64,000 nucleotides of DNA from Archangium violaceum (GTDB lineage: Bacteria; Myxococcota; Myxococcia; Myxococcales; Myxococcaceae): assembly GCF_016887565.1 (NCBI RefSeq), contig NZ_CP069396.1, positions 13,002,001 to 13,066,000 of the forward strand. Direction: 5' to 3'. The notes beneath the pieces were generated by a model that saw nothing but the letters and a program-made list of their open reading frames with translations, ran no database searches and was not told where the DNA came from. Shown here piece after piece: positions 23,827 to 32,789 of the stretch; positions within the stretch are counted from its first letter, which is position 1; the number at the start of each line of letters is the position of its first letter. The translations under genes were made by a program, and so were the position numbers.

Positions 23827-25608
23827 ATGGCTGAAGTCGACCTGTCCCATCCCGAGAAGCTCCCCCTCAAGGTGTTCCGTGAGGCCGTCGAGGCTCGCCT
23901 GGAGTCCTGCTCCGCCGACGAGCTGCGCGCCATCCTCCGCACCCTGTCCCACCGCGTCCGCTCCTCCGAGCGTCTGGCCTTCCTCGAATCGCTCGCGCAT
24001 CCCCTCCGCGCCGAGAGCGCTCACGGAACCCACCCCCAGGACGCGCTCCTGGACGACATCACCGAGCTCACCCAGGAGCTCGCCGGGCGGATGGAGAACG
24101 CGGATGCCTGGGACGAGGACTATTACGACGAGGACACGCTCGGGCCCTACGAGGAATTCGTGGCGCCCCTCACCGTCCTCTTCGAGCGTGCACGCGAGGC
24201 CTCCGAGCGGGGCCAGTCCCAGCTCGCACGCGAGGCCTACCAGGCGCTGTTCTCCCTCGTCCAACGTGAGGACGATTACGGCCGGGGCCCGCGCGCCGAG
24301 CACCTCTCCCAGGTGGACCTCCCCGAGGCCCGCGCCCGCTACCTGCGCGCCGTCTACCTCACCACGCCCCCCGAGCAGCGCGCCCCCGTGCTCCTGGAGG
24401 AGATGCGCCGCGTCCGATCCCTCCTCCCCGAGGAACCCCGGCCCCGGATGCGCGAGTGGCTCGACATCTCCTCCGAGCCCCTTCCCGACTCCGAGGCCTT
24501 CCTGCGCGACTGGGTCTCCCTCCTGCGCCAGCACGGCGACCCGGACGCCGATGCCTGGTTGCGCGAGGCCATCGCTCTCTCCCAGGGCCCGCGCGGGCTG
24601 CGCGAGCTGGCCTTCTCCGAGCCCACCCGCCACCCTCGCGCCTTCCTGGACCTGCTCGCCGCGCTGGAGCGCGAGGGCAAGCCCCGCGAGGTCCTCTCCA
24701 CCGCCCGCGAGGCCCTCGACGTCCTGCCCGCCGGCCTCCCCCTGCGCGCCGCCGTCGCCAGCTTCCTCGCCTCCGCGGCCACGCGGCTGAAGCAGCCCGA
24801 CACCGTGTGCGCCGCGCGCTGGGAGGCCCTCGTCGCCCAGCCTACCCTCCCGCATCTGTTGGACCTGAGGGACGCGCACGCCTCCGAGCCCGAGCGTGCC
24901 ACCGTCATGCTCCGGGCCGCCAGGCACCTCGAGGGCGCCCTCCACGAGCCCCGCCGGCTCTCGGGCTCCCTGGTTCCACCGTCCGAGGACGCGGAGGACG
25001 ACCTCGAGACCCCCGCCCGCGTCGACCGGCGGCTGCTCGCCCACGCCTGGCTGCTCGCTCATGACTGGGAGGCCGCCCACGCGCTCGCCGCGAAGGACAG
25101 CGCGCTCGGGTGGACGTACGGGGACAACCCGCAGGGCACCGTGGTGCCGTGCTTCCTCGCGCTCCTGTCCGGCCAGCCTCCCGGAAAGCTGCCTCGCAAC
25201 GTGGCCCGGCTCTGGCAATGGGCGCTCGAGACGGGCACCCAGGCCGGGGACTGGTACTCGGGCGATGGCCGCCAGGACGCGGCGCTCCAGAAGCGGCTGG
25301 AGCGTGCGTACGCCGAGGCCCTGCCCGAGCTCCTCCTGGAGCCCCCGGAGCAGGAGCGGATGCTGGAGTGGTGTCTGGAGGTGGCCCGCAAGCGCGCCAG
25401 CACCATCGTCAGCCGCAAGCACCGGCGCAGCTACGACAAGGCCGCCGTGCTGCTCACCGCCTGCGCCGAGGTGCTGTGGTTGCGCGGCGAGGAGGGCCGG
25501 GGCAACGTGCTGCTCGCCGGCTTCCGCGAGGGCTTCCGCCGCCACCGCGCCTTCCAGGCCGAGCTGGACGAAGCGGTGGGGCGCTCGTCCCCCCGCCTCC
25601 TCAAGTAG
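23827..25608 (+). CDS. Large helical repeat protein, unknown function
   Basis: A 593-residue soluble protein made almost wholly of amphipathic helices (for example RAILRTLSHRVRSSERLAFL, EGKPREVLSTAREALDVLPA), which suggests a TPR-like superhelix. An acidic patch DAWDEDYYDEDTLGPYEEF is near residue 100. The C-terminal third has ALPELLLEPPEQERMLEWCL and ARKRASTIVSRKHRRSYDKA, reminiscent of helical domains next to SWIM zinc fingers, but no SWIM motif is present. The start could also be ATG 23797, ten codons earlier; neither has a clear ribosome site. No enzyme motif is visible. It is 50 bp upstream of the adenylate cyclase gene and probably co-transcribed. Confidence 0.65.
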   Translation: MAEVDLSHPEKLPLKVFREAVEARLESCSADELRAILRTLSHRVRSSERLAFLESLAHPLRAESAHGTHPQDALLDDITELTQELAGRMENADAWDEDYYDEDTLGPYEEFVAPLTVLFERAREASERGQSQLAREAYQALFSLVQREDDYGRGPRAEHLSQVDLPEARARYLRAVYLTTPPEQRAPVLLEEMRRVRSLLPEEPRPRMREWLDISSEPLPDSEAFLRDWVSLLRQHGDPDADAWLREAIALSQGPRGLRELAFSEPTRHPRAFLDLLAALEREGKPREVLSTAREALDVLPAGLPLRAAVASFLASAATRLKQPDTVCAARWEALVAQPTLPHLLDLRDAHASEPERATVMLRAARHLEGALHEPRRLSGSLVPPSEDAEDDLETPARVDRRLLAHAWLLAHDWEAAHALAAKDSALGWTYGDNPQGTVVPCFLALLSGQPPGKLPRNVARLWQWALETGTQAGDWYSGDGRQDAALQKRLERAYAEALPELLLEPPEQERMLEWCLEVARKRASTIVSRKHRRSYDKAAVLLTACAEVLWLRGEEGRGNVLLAGFREGFRRHRAFQAELDEAVGRSSPRLLK

Positions 25609-25658
25609 GTGGTAACAAGGTGACGGGGCGCCTCCTCCTGGCGCTATCCTGCCCTCCG

Positions 25659-26948
25659 ATGCCCGCCACCACCGGCTCCAAACCCCTCCCCAGCGGGTTC
25701 GATGCCCTCTACGGGGAGACCCTGCTGAAGCTCGAGTCCCGCGTGGCGACGGTCGCCACCGTGGCCGGCATCGTCGCCACCTGCCTGGTGCTCGCCGCCG
25801 TCGTCTCGGGCTCGCCCATCCCCCGCGTCATCCTCGCCGCCACCCTGGGCTTTCTCGGCTGGTACCTGTGCATCTCCCTGCTGCTGCGCACCGGCCACTT
25901 CCGCCCGTGGATGCGCTACGCCTCCTCGCTCGTGGACGTGTCCATGGGCACCTTCGTCGCCCTGCTCGACTTGCACGTCAACGGCCCCGCATTCGCCATG
26001 TCCGCCGGGGGGCCCGCCCTCTATGCCGTGGGCGTGGCCACGGCCACCCCCCGCCTCCAGCCCCGCCTGTGTCTCTTCGCGGGCCTGGCCGCCTCCGTCC
26101 AGCTCATCGTCGTCATCCAGTTCATCCTCCGCCCCGCCGCCTCCCCCGAGCTGCTCGCCACCGGCGCGTATGACTTCTACGTCACGCTCGCCAAGGCCAT
26201 CTTCCTCGTCACCATGGGCGCGCTCGGCATGGTGGCCAGCCGCTCCATGCGCGCCATGCTGCTGCGCCTCACCGAGAGCGCCGTCGAGCGCGAGCGCGTG
26301 CGCGGCCTGCTGGGCATGCACGTGAGCGAGCAGGTCATGGAGCACCTGCTCTCCGGCCGCATGCCCGAGGGCGGCGAGCGCCGCGCCGTCACCATCTGCT
26401 TCACCGACATCCGCGACTTCACCCGCCTCTCCGAGTCCCAGTCCCCCGAGGAGACGCTGCGCCTGCTCAACCTCTACTTCGGCCGCATGTGTGAAATCGT
26501 CGCGAGCCACGGCGGGCTGGTGAACAAGTTCCTCGGCGATGGGATGCTCATCGTCTTCGGCGCGCCCACGTACCAGCCGGATGATGCCCGGCGCGCCCTG
26601 GACGCCGCGCGCGAGATGCTCGCCGAGGCCGACCTCATGCGCGAGCGCGGCGAGTTCCCCGGCCTGCGCATCGGCGTGGGGCTGCACCGCGGCGAGGCCG
26701 TGGTGGGCAACGTGGGCGGCGCCCAGCGCCAGGAGTACACCGTCATCGGTGACACGGTGAACACCGCCGCCCGCGTGCAGGACCTCACCAAGGTGCTCGG
26801 CCGCTCCCTGCTCCTGTCCCGCGAGTGCCGCGAGGCCCTCGACGGGGACGCCGCCTTCGAGCCGCTCGGCGCTCATGCCGTGAAGGGCCGCCTGCAGCAG
26901 CTCGAGCTCTTCGGCCTGTCCGAGCACGACTCGCGCCAGGCTGCTTGA
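25659..26948 (+). CDS. Class III adenylate cyclase with membrane domain
   Basis: A 429-residue integral membrane cyclase. The N-terminal ~190 residues hold about six membrane segments; the catalytic domain begins near 235. It has both metal Asp residues in ICFTDIRDFTRL, the substrate Lys in LVNKFLGDGM, Thr in the second substrate position (EYTVIGDTVN) and the Asn/Arg pair in VNTAARVQDL. Lys with Thr points to ATP as substrate and to the class IIIb group, some of which respond to bicarbonate. The domain is complete and should work as a homodimer. The product cAMP could open the cyclic-nucleotide-gated channel encoded at 58641-60143, but the genes are far apart. Confidence 0.92.
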   Translation: MPATTGSKPLPSGFDALYGETLLKLESRVATVATVAGIVATCLVLAAVVSGSPIPRVILAATLGFLGWYLCISLLLRTGHFRPWMRYASSLVDVSMGTFVALLDLHVNGPAFAMSAGGPALYAVGVATATPRLQPRLCLFAGLAASVQLIVVIQFILRPAASPELLATGAYDFYVTLAKAIFLVTMGALGMVASRSMRAMLLRLTESAVERERVRGLLGMHVSEQVMEHLLSGRMPEGGERRAVTICFTDIRDFTRLSESQSPEETLRLLNLYFGRMCEIVASHGGLVNKFLGDGMLIVFGAPTYQPDDARRALDAAREMLAEADLMRERGEFPGLRIGVGLHRGEAVVGNVGGAQRQEYTVIGDTVNTAARVQDLTKVLGRSLLLSRECREALDGDAAFEPLGAHAVKGRLQQLELFGLSEHDSRQAA

Positions 26949-26974
26949 CGCGGTGGTCCTCGTGGGGTCCGAAA

Positions 26975-27010
26975 TACCCTCACCCCGGCCCTCTCCCAGA
27001 GGGAGAGGGG
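26975..27010. repeat. Intergenic palindromic repeat, copy 6
   Basis: Copy between the cyclase gene and the dioxygenase-like gene, 26 bp after the cyclase stop. Confidence 0.85.
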
Positions 27011-27138
27011 ATGTCACGAAGTGATGGGCAGCGGACGGTGGTACCGCACCCGCGTCCCCTGTCCTCCCCCTCGCCTCCTGGAGCATGACTGCGCCCCCGC
27101 ACGAGGGATGGACCCGAGTGCCCCAGGGGGACACGCAC

Positions 27139-27969
27139 ATGGCCGAGACACGCAAGGGTGGGGCTCGCATCCACTACGACGACCTGGGACAGGGTGAGCC
27201 CGCGCTCCTCTTCATCCCCGGCTGGTGCACCAGCCGCGCCGTGTTCCGCAAGCTCGTCCCCCCCTGTAGCGCCCTCCACCGGGCGCTCGTCGTGGACCTC
27301 CCCGGCCATGGCGCATCCGACGCCCCCGGCCAGGACTTCGACAACACCACCGTGGTCGAGCATCTGCGCGCCGTCATCGACGCCAGCGGCGCTCGCCGCG
27401 TCGTGCCCGTGGCCCTCTCCCATGCCGGCTGGTGGGCCCTCGAGCTGCGCCGTCAGCTCGGCCCCCGCGTCCCCGCGCTCGTCCTGCTGGACTGGCTCGT
27501 GTTGGAGCCGCCCCCGCCCTTCCTCCAGGCCCTCCACGTCCTCCAGACGTCCCAGTGGAAGCAGGCCCGCGATGGCCTCTTCTCCCTCTGGCTCCAGGGG
27601 GTGAGCTCCCCGGACGTCATCCGCTTCGTCCAGGAGGACATGGGCTCCTTCGGCGAGGACATGTGGAAGCGCGCCGGGCGGGAGATCTCCCGGGTGTACG
27701 CCCAGCAGGGCAGCCCGCTGAAGGCCCTCGCCACCCTCTCGCCCCCCGCCCCCACCCTCCACCTCTACGCCCAGCCCCATGATGACGCCTGGCTGGAGTC
27801 CCAGCGGTCCTTCGCCTCCTCGCACCCCTGGTTCCACGTCCAGCGGCTCGCCTCCCACAGCCACTTCCCTACGCTGGAGATGCCCGAGGAGATCGCCGCC
27901 CGCCTCCACCGGTTCATCGACACCTCCCTGGGCACCCGTCCTGAAGGGTTGTCCCCCTCTCCCCCTTGA
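27139..27969 (+). CDS. Alpha/beta-hydrolase-fold dioxygenase, HOD/QDO-like
   Basis: A 276-residue protein, the same length as 1H-3-hydroxy-4-oxoquinaldine 2,4-dioxygenase (HOD). It has the alpha/beta-hydrolase fold but not a normal GxSxG elbow: the motif is VALSHAGWW, with Ser94-His95 as in HOD. Asp118 in LLDWLVLEP and His242 in SHSHFPTLE match the HOD His/Asp catalytic dyad, and blocks such as LFSLWLQG, WKRAGREISRVY and HPWFHVQRL follow HOD closely. HOD-like enzymes open the quinolone ring with O2 and no cofactor, releasing CO; relatives degrade alkylquinolone signals such as PQS. The ATG at 27139 is preceded by a G-rich site. A TetR gene follows. Substrate is inference; plain esterase activity is the main alternative. 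Confidence 0.8.
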   Translation: MAETRKGGARIHYDDLGQGEPALLFIPGWCTSRAVFRKLVPPCSALHRALVVDLPGHGASDAPGQDFDNTTVVEHLRAVIDASGARRVVPVALSHAGWWALELRRQLGPRVPALVLLDWLVLEPPPPFLQALHVLQTSQWKQARDGLFSLWLQGVSSPDVIRFVQEDMGSFGEDMWKRAGREISRVYAQQGSPLKALATLSPPAPTLHLYAQPHDDAWLESQRSFASSHPWFHVQRLASHSHFPTLEMPEEIAARLHRFIDTSLGTRPEGLSPSPP

Positions 27970-27992
27970 TTCCCACCCCGTCGAGGAGTTAG

Positions 27993-28014
27993 TTAGTTAG
28001 CACTAGCTAACCAA
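27993..28014. promoter_or_regulatory. TetR-type operator
   Basis: TTAGTTAGC and GCTAACCAA surround ACTA, an inverted repeat with one mismatch in nine pairs; the inner GTTAGC/GCTAAC is perfect. The stretch is strikingly AT-rich for this genome and ends 15 bp before the TetR start, so it is a good candidate for self-regulation. Confidence 0.65.
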
Positions 28015-28029
28015 TCAGCGGGCGGTTTC

Positions 28030-28689
28030 ATGGGGCGTCCCCGACAGGTCCTGGACGAAGACATTCTGGTAGCGGCACGCGCCTGTTTCATCGAGCACGG
28101 AGCCTCGGTGAGCACGGAGACGATCGCCGCGCGTCTGGGGGTGTCGGGGCCGGCGCTGCTCAAGCGCTTCGGCAGCAAGCGGGAACTGCTCAAGGCCGCC
28201 TTCGGCGTGGCCAAGGTGCCGCCCTGGCTCCGGCTGCTGGAGAAGGGCCCGGACGAGCGGGAGCTGACGGAGCAGATCCGCGAGGTGGCCGCCGCCATCG
28301 ATGCCTTCTTCCGGGAGATGGTGCCGGCCTTCTCCGTCCTGCGCGAGGCGGGCATCACCCCCGAGGAGTGGCGCGGAGAAAACAAGGATGTGCCTCCACC
28401 AGCGCGCACCTACGAGACGGTGACGGGCTGGTTCCGCCGCGCCCAGGAGCAGGGCCGCCTGCGCGAGGGGGACCCCAGCGTGATGGCCGGCATGTTCCTG
28501 GCGAGCCTGCAGTACCGCTACTTCCTCGCCCACATCACCAACCAGCCCGTCCCCACCGAGGAGGAGGTCCCTTGGATGCAGCGCATGGTGGACATGTTCT
28601 GGCGCGGCGTGGCCCCGGAGTCCGAGCCGGGCTCCTCCTCCTCCGACAAGGCCCGCCCTCAGCGCGGCAAGGGCCCTCGCGTCGGGTGA
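28030..28689 (+). CDS. TetR/AcrR family transcriptional regulator
   Basis: A 219-residue repressor-like protein. The N-terminal helix-turn-helix is clear: ILVAARACFIEHGASVSTET, IAARLGVSGPALLKRFGSKR and ELLKAAF form the usual three helices. The rest is a helical ligand-binding domain with a C-terminal helix bundle (DPSVMAGMFLASLQYRYFL) and a charged tail. It lies 60 bp after the dioxygenase-like gene on the same strand, with an AT-rich palindrome directly upstream. The inferred role is control of itself and possibly of the dioxygenase gene or another neighbour in response to an aromatic ligand. Confidence 0.9.
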   Translation: MGRPRQVLDEDILVAARACFIEHGASVSTETIAARLGVSGPALLKRFGSKRELLKAAFGVAKVPPWLRLLEKGPDERELTEQIREVAAAIDAFFREMVPAFSVLREAGITPEEWRGENKDVPPPARTYETVTGWFRRAQEQGRLREGDPSVMAGMFLASLQYRYFLAHITNQPVPTEEEVPWMQRMVDMFWRGVAPESEPGSSSSDKARPQRGKGPRVG

Positions 28690-28723
28690 CGGGGGCTCGC
28701 TCTTCCCAACCCGGGGCCCGAGA

Positions 28724-28759
28724 TACCCTCACCCCGTCCCTCTCCCAGGGGGAGAGGGG
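28724..28759. repeat. Intergenic palindromic repeat, copy 7
   Basis: Copy between the convergent TetR and GH15 genes, 9 bp before the GH15 stop. Confidence 0.85.
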
Positions 28760-28768
28760 ATATGATGG

Positions 28769-30619
28769 TCAGTCCCGGTGGCCCAGCGCCTTGTCCAGGT
28801 TGTACGCCGCGCTGATGAGTGACAGGTGCGTGAGGGCCTGCGGGAAGTTGCCCAGCGCCTCCCCTGATGTCCCGATCTGCTCCGCGTACAGCCCCAGGTG
28901 GTTCGCGTAGCCCAGCATCCGCTCGAACGTCAGCCGCGCCTCGTCCAGCAGGTCCGGCCTCGTCACGCTCGCCCGCGTCATCGCCTCCACCAGCCAGAAG
29001 GTGCACAGGTTGAACGTGCCCTCCCTCCCGTACAGCCCGTCCTGCGTCGCCTCCACGTCGTAGCGGAACACCAGCCCGTCCGACGTCAGCCCCGCCTTCG
29101 CCGGCGCCTGCCGCACCCGGTCCAGCGTCGACAGCATCCGCGGATCCACCGGTGACAGGAAGAACACCAGCGGCATCAGCAGGTTCGCCGCGTCCAGCGA
29201 CTTGCGCTCGTACGACTGGATGAACGCGCCCCGCTTCGCGCACCAGCCCTTCTGCATGATCTCCTCGAAGATGAGATCGCGCGTCTGCAGCCACCTCGCC
29301 CGGTCCGCCGGGAAGCTGCGCTTGTCCGCCAGCCGGATCGCCCGATCCACCGCCACCCAGCACATCATCTTCGAGTACACGAAGTGCTGCTTTCCCCCTC
29401 GCACCTCCCAGATGCTCTCGTCCTTCTCCCGCCAGTGGTCGCACACCCAGTCCACCAGCCGCCTCAGGTGCCTCCAGAAGTCATACGAGATGGGCGCCCC
29501 GTGCTTGTTGTACAGGTACACCGAGTCCATCAGCTCCCCGTAGATGTCCAGCTGCAGCTGGTGCGCCGCCCCGTTGCCCACCCGCACCGGCTTCGCCCCC
29601 CCGTACCCCGACAGGTGCCACAGCTCCTGCTCCTTCGGCACCTCGCCTCCGTCCAGCGCGTACATGAGCGGCAGGGGCTCGCCCTCGGGCAGCTCCGCGA
29701 TGCGCTTCTCCAGCCAGCGCATGAAGGCGCCCGCCTCGTCCCGGAAGCCGATGCGCATCAGCGCGTACACCGTGAAGGCCGCGTCTCGAATCCACACGTA
29801 GCGGTAGTCCCAGTTGCGCACCCCACCCGGTGACTCCGGCAGGCTGCACGTGGGCGCCGCCACGATGGCCCCCGAGGGCTCGAACGTCATCAGCTTCAAC
29901 ACCAGCGCCGAGCGATGCACCACCTCGCGCCACCGCCCCGTGTAGCTGCACTTCGCCAGCCAGTGCCGCCAGTAGTCCACCGTGGAGCGGAAGAGCACCT
30001 CGGACGCATCGTGCCCCAGCACCCGGTCCGTGCAGGAGTCCGGCGCCCCCTCGCGCAGCGTGAACACCGCCGACTGGCCCTCCTGCAGCGTGAAGCGCGA
30101 CGTGAGCCGCTGCCCGTCCGTCTCCAGCTTCATCGCCGTGGCCAGCGTCAGCTTCAGCTTCTCCGACAGGAGGCTCGCCCCTCCCTGGATGAGCCGCACC
30201 GTGTGCGGCTCCCTCCCGTAGTCGAACGCCGGCAGGCACTCCATCCGGAAGGCCAGCTCCCCTCTCACCACCCGGATGCGCCTCACCACCTGGCGCACCC
30301 GCTCCCCCTTCCCCACCGGCATGAAGTCCACCAGCTCGCCCACGCCATCCGGTGAGTAGAAGCGCGTCACCAGCACGTTCGTGTCCGGCCAGTAGAACTG
30401 CTTGCGCATCACCCGCTCGCCGTCCAGCTCCGGGCTGATGCGGAAGTGTCCCCCCTTCTCCGGATCCAACAGCGCCGCGAAGACACTCGGGCTGTCGAAG
30501 TGCGGAAAGCACAGCCAGTCCAGCGTGCCGTCCGTCGCCACCAGCGCCACCGTGCGCATGTCGCCGATGACGCCATGGTCCTCGATGGCTGGAGGTCGCG
30601 ACGTCTTGTCGCCGTTCAT
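28769..30619 (-). CDS. GH15 family glucoamylase/trehalase-like hydrolase
   Basis: A 616-residue cytoplasmic enzyme of glycoside hydrolase family 15. The N-terminal beta domain begins [20 protein letters not shown] with [14 protein letters not shown]; the alpha/alpha barrel carries [27 protein letters not shown] with the general acid Glu, and the C-terminal [20 protein letters not shown] with the base Glu. This is the layout of bacterial GH15 enzymes that release glucose from trehalose or alpha-glucans by inversion. The ATG has a GGAGG site. It is the last of three minus-strand genes with a cyclase-family protein and a glucose dehydrogenase, so released glucose may be oxidised next. Confidence 0.92.
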   Translation of the reverse strand: MNGDKTSRPPAIEDHGVIGDMRTVALVATDGTLDWLCFPHFDSPSVFAALLDPEKGGHFRISPELDGERVMRKQFYWPDTNVLVTRFYSPDGVGELVDFMPVGKGERVRQVVRRIRVVRGELAFRMECLPAFDYGREPHTVRLIQGGASLLSEKLKLTLATAMKLETDGQRLTSRFTLQEGQSAVFTLREGAPDSCTDRVLGHDASEVLFRSTVDYWRHWLAKCSYTGRWREVVHRSALVLKLMTFEPSGAIVAAPTCSLPESPGGVRNWDYRYVWIRDAAFTVYALMRIGFRDEAGAFMRWLEKRIAELPEGEPLPLMYALDGGEVPKEQELWHLSGYGGAKPVRVGNGAAHQLQLDIYGELMDSVYLYNKHGAPISYDFWRHLRRLVDWVCDHWREKDESIWEVRGGKQHFVYSKMMCWVAVDRAIRLADKRSFPADRARWLQTRDLIFEEIMQKGWCAKRGAFIQSYERKSLDAANLLMPLVFFLSPVDPRMLSTLDRVRQAPAKAGLTSDGLVFRYDVEATQDGLYGREGTFNLCTFWLVEAMTRASVTRPDLLDEARLTFERMLGYANHLGLYAEQIGTSGEALGNFPQALTHLSLISAAYNLDKALGHRD

Positions 30620-30773
30620 TCACTCCTCCCGACTGAAGAACCTCGGAGCATTCCTATTCGGAGGCACTCCCGCCTTCAGAGTCTGGAGGGGCCCGGTGCC
30701 CCATGCTCGCCCGCTCGCATGGGCTCCCGCTCCCGGGTGGGCGCCCGGCCGCCCGCATGGCGGCCTTCCGGGC

Positions 30774-31406
30774 CTACTCGCGCAGCGCGCGCACCAGCGC
30801 CCGCGCCGGCGAGCCCCACTCCGCCTTCACCTTCAGCGGCAGGCACACCAGCTCGTGCATCCCCACCTTCACCTCCGTCAGGTCCAGCCCCTCGATGAGC
30901 CACACCCCCGCCTCCCTCATCAGCTGGTGCACGCCCCGGCTCTCCGCGTGGAAGCCCGCTCCCGCACGCGACACGTAGTCCACCCCCACGCACGCCACCT
31001 TGCGCTCCACCAGCAGCCGCGCCGCCGCCTCCGACAGCATCACGAAGTCCTCCCCGTGCGGCTTCTTCCACCACTCCCGCTGCGAGTTGCGCGTGCGCAG
31101 CAGCAGCCGCTCCCCCGCCCTCGGCTCGTAGTCCGCCAGCGAGTCCGCGCGGATGCAGTCCACGTCATCCAGGTGCAGCACCCTCGCCTTCCCCACCGTC
31201 GCCGACAACGGCAGCCTCTCCGTGTCCTCCAGGTCCAGCTCCAGGCTCGGCGGCGCCGTCACGTATGTCCCCATCCACGCCGCCCTCTTCAGCCACTCCG
31301 CCTGCGCCTCCACCCCCTCCGGGAGCCCTCCTTCTCCCGCCGCCGCTCCCTCTCTCGAAGGCTCCTCTCCGAACGGCACCGAGATGTCCAGCCAGGCTCC
31401 CTCCAT
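30774..31406 (-). CDS. Cyclase/kynurenine-formamidase-fold protein with altered metal site
   Basis: A 210-residue cytoplasmic protein of the cyclase family (KynB fold), with LDISVPFG at the start and GMHELVCLPLKVKAEWGSPA near the end as in the family. The metal motif normally reads HxGTHxDxPxH, but here the region is WMGTYVTAPPS: the His and Asp ligands are replaced by Tyr and Thr. The protein is therefore probably not a standard Zn/Mn amidohydrolase; another activity or a binding role is possible. A strong AAAAGGAGG site precedes the ATG. It is in the middle of the glucose-dehydrogenase/GH15 cluster, with a palindromic repeat just upstream. Confidence 0.8.
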   Translation of the reverse strand: MEGAWLDISVPFGEEPSREGAAAGEGGLPEGVEAQAEWLKRAAWMGTYVTAPPSLELDLEDTERLPLSATVGKARVLHLDDVDCIRADSLADYEPRAGERLLLRTRNSQREWWKKPHGEDFVMLSEAAARLLVERKVACVGVDYVSRAGAGFHAESRGVHQLMREAGVWLIEGLDLTEVKVGMHELVCLPLKVKAEWGSPARALVRALRE

Positions 31407-31452
31407 GTGTTCCTCCTTTTCGGGGCGCAGATGCGCTGTGCGTAGATGGGAA

Positions 31453-31488
31453 GACCCTCACCCTAGCCCTCTCCCAGGGGGAGAGGGG
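31453..31488. repeat. Intergenic palindromic repeat, copy 8
   Basis: Copy inside the sugar cluster, between the glucose dehydrogenase stop and the cyclase-family gene, where it might lower read-through. Confidence 0.85.
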
Positions 31489-31511
31489 ATAGACGCAGTG
31501 TCACCCGAGTC

Positions 31512-32606
31512 TCACCCCCGGGAGAAGACCAGGATGTCCTTGATGTCCGTCCTCTTCTCCCCATTCACCACCTGCGCGTAGTCCTCCGGCCGGTGTCTCG
31601 CCGTGATCAGCTTCTCCACCTTCCCAGGCCACTTCGTCCGGAAGTGTCTCAGGTCCTCCACCGCCGCCTCGAAGTCCACCGCCGCCGCGTTCACCGTTCC
31701 GATCAGCACCTGGTTGTTCATCACCCACTGCTTCATCAGCTCGCCCTGGTCCAGCTCCTCCTCCTCGCTCTCCGACACGCCCGTGAAGACGAACACCCCG
31801 TTGGGTGCCAGTCCCTTCACCAGCTCGAACGCCGCGCTCGCCACCCCCGCCGCCTCGTACACCACGTCCGCCTTTCCCCTCTGCTTCACCAGCTCTTCCA
31901 CCCTGTGCTGCTTCGAGGACACGTAGGCCGCTCCCAGTGACTCCGCCATCTCCGACTTCGCGTCGGGGGGCGGCTTGCGCGAGTACACCGTCGTCTGGAA
32001 GCCCGCCCTCATCAGCGCCATCGCCCCCAGCAAGCCCACCGGCCCCGCTCCCAGCACCACCGCCCTGCCCGGCAACGGCCTCTTCCACGGCAACCGCGTC
32101 TGGATGTGCGCCACCTCGCGCAGCGCCTTCTCCGCGATCGTCAGCGGCTCCGTCAGCACCGCCACCTCGCGCAGCTCGCGCGGCACCTTGTGCAGGTACT
32201 CCACGTCCTCCACGAAGTACTCCGCCGCGAAGCCGTGCGCCCCGTGGATGCCCCGCTCCGTGTACTCGCCCGTCACGCAGAAGTCCGTGTTCCCCGTGCG
32301 GCACGGCAGGCAGTCCTCGCTCGGGCACGGCCTGCGCACCCGCGGCACCACCAGGTCCCCCGGCGCCAGGTTCTTCACCTGCTCGCCCACCTCCACCACC
32401 TCGCCCACGCACTCGTGCCCCACGATGAGGTGATCCTCCCCCTCCGGCGGCTTGCCGTGCTTGAACTGCACCACCTCCCTGTCCGTCCCGCACACCCCCA
32501 CCTCGAGCGTCCGGACCTTCACCTCCGAGGGAGCGCGAAGCCTCGGCTCCGGCACGTCGATGACCTTCACCTCTCGGCCCTTGGGAAAAACCGCCACCGC
32601 CTTCAT
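31512..32606 (-). CDS. Glucose 1-dehydrogenase, MDR superfamily
   Basis: A 364-residue zinc alcohol-dehydrogenase-type enzyme closest in pattern to archaeal-type glucose 1-dehydrogenase. GVCGTDREVV holds the catalytic Cys, LIVGHECVGEV the catalytic His-Glu, and CPSEDCLPCRTGNTDFC the four structural-zinc Cys residues. The cofactor site is VVLGAGPVGLLGA, followed by TVYSRKPP, where Ser-Arg suggests use of NADP+. HGAHGFAAEYF and the PLTIAEKAL block match the glucose enzymes. The ATG at 32606 has AGGAGG at good spacing. As first gene of the run with GH15 it probably turns the glucose released there into gluconolactone; galactose or another aldose is possible. Confidence 0.9.
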   Translation of the reverse strand: MKAVAVFPKGREVKVIDVPEPRLRAPSEVKVRTLEVGVCGTDREVVQFKHGKPPEGEDHLIVGHECVGEVVEVGEQVKNLAPGDLVVPRVRRPCPSEDCLPCRTGNTDFCVTGEYTERGIHGAHGFAAEYFVEDVEYLHKVPRELREVAVLTEPLTIAEKALREVAHIQTRLPWKRPLPGRAVVLGAGPVGLLGAMALMRAGFQTTVYSRKPPPDAKSEMAESLGAAYVSSKQHRVEELVKQRGKADVVYEAAGVASAAFELVKGLAPNGVFVFTGVSESEEEELDQGELMKQWVMNNQVLIGTVNAAAVDFEAAVEDLRHFRTKWPGKVEKLITARHRPEDYAQVVNGEKRTDIKDILVFSRG

Positions 32607-32789
32607 GGCTCCACCTCCTGTGTCCCCGTCGTTGCCCTGGATCGGCCCCGCGCGCACCTGCCCCGTCACCGGGAGCCCCGCTGGTGGACACTCCCGCGCG
32701 CCGCCCGTCTTCCATCCGACCTTCGCGCATCGACTCCACCGCGTGCGTTCGCGCGTGCTCCCACCGCCCGGCTGGTCTATGAGGAGGCC

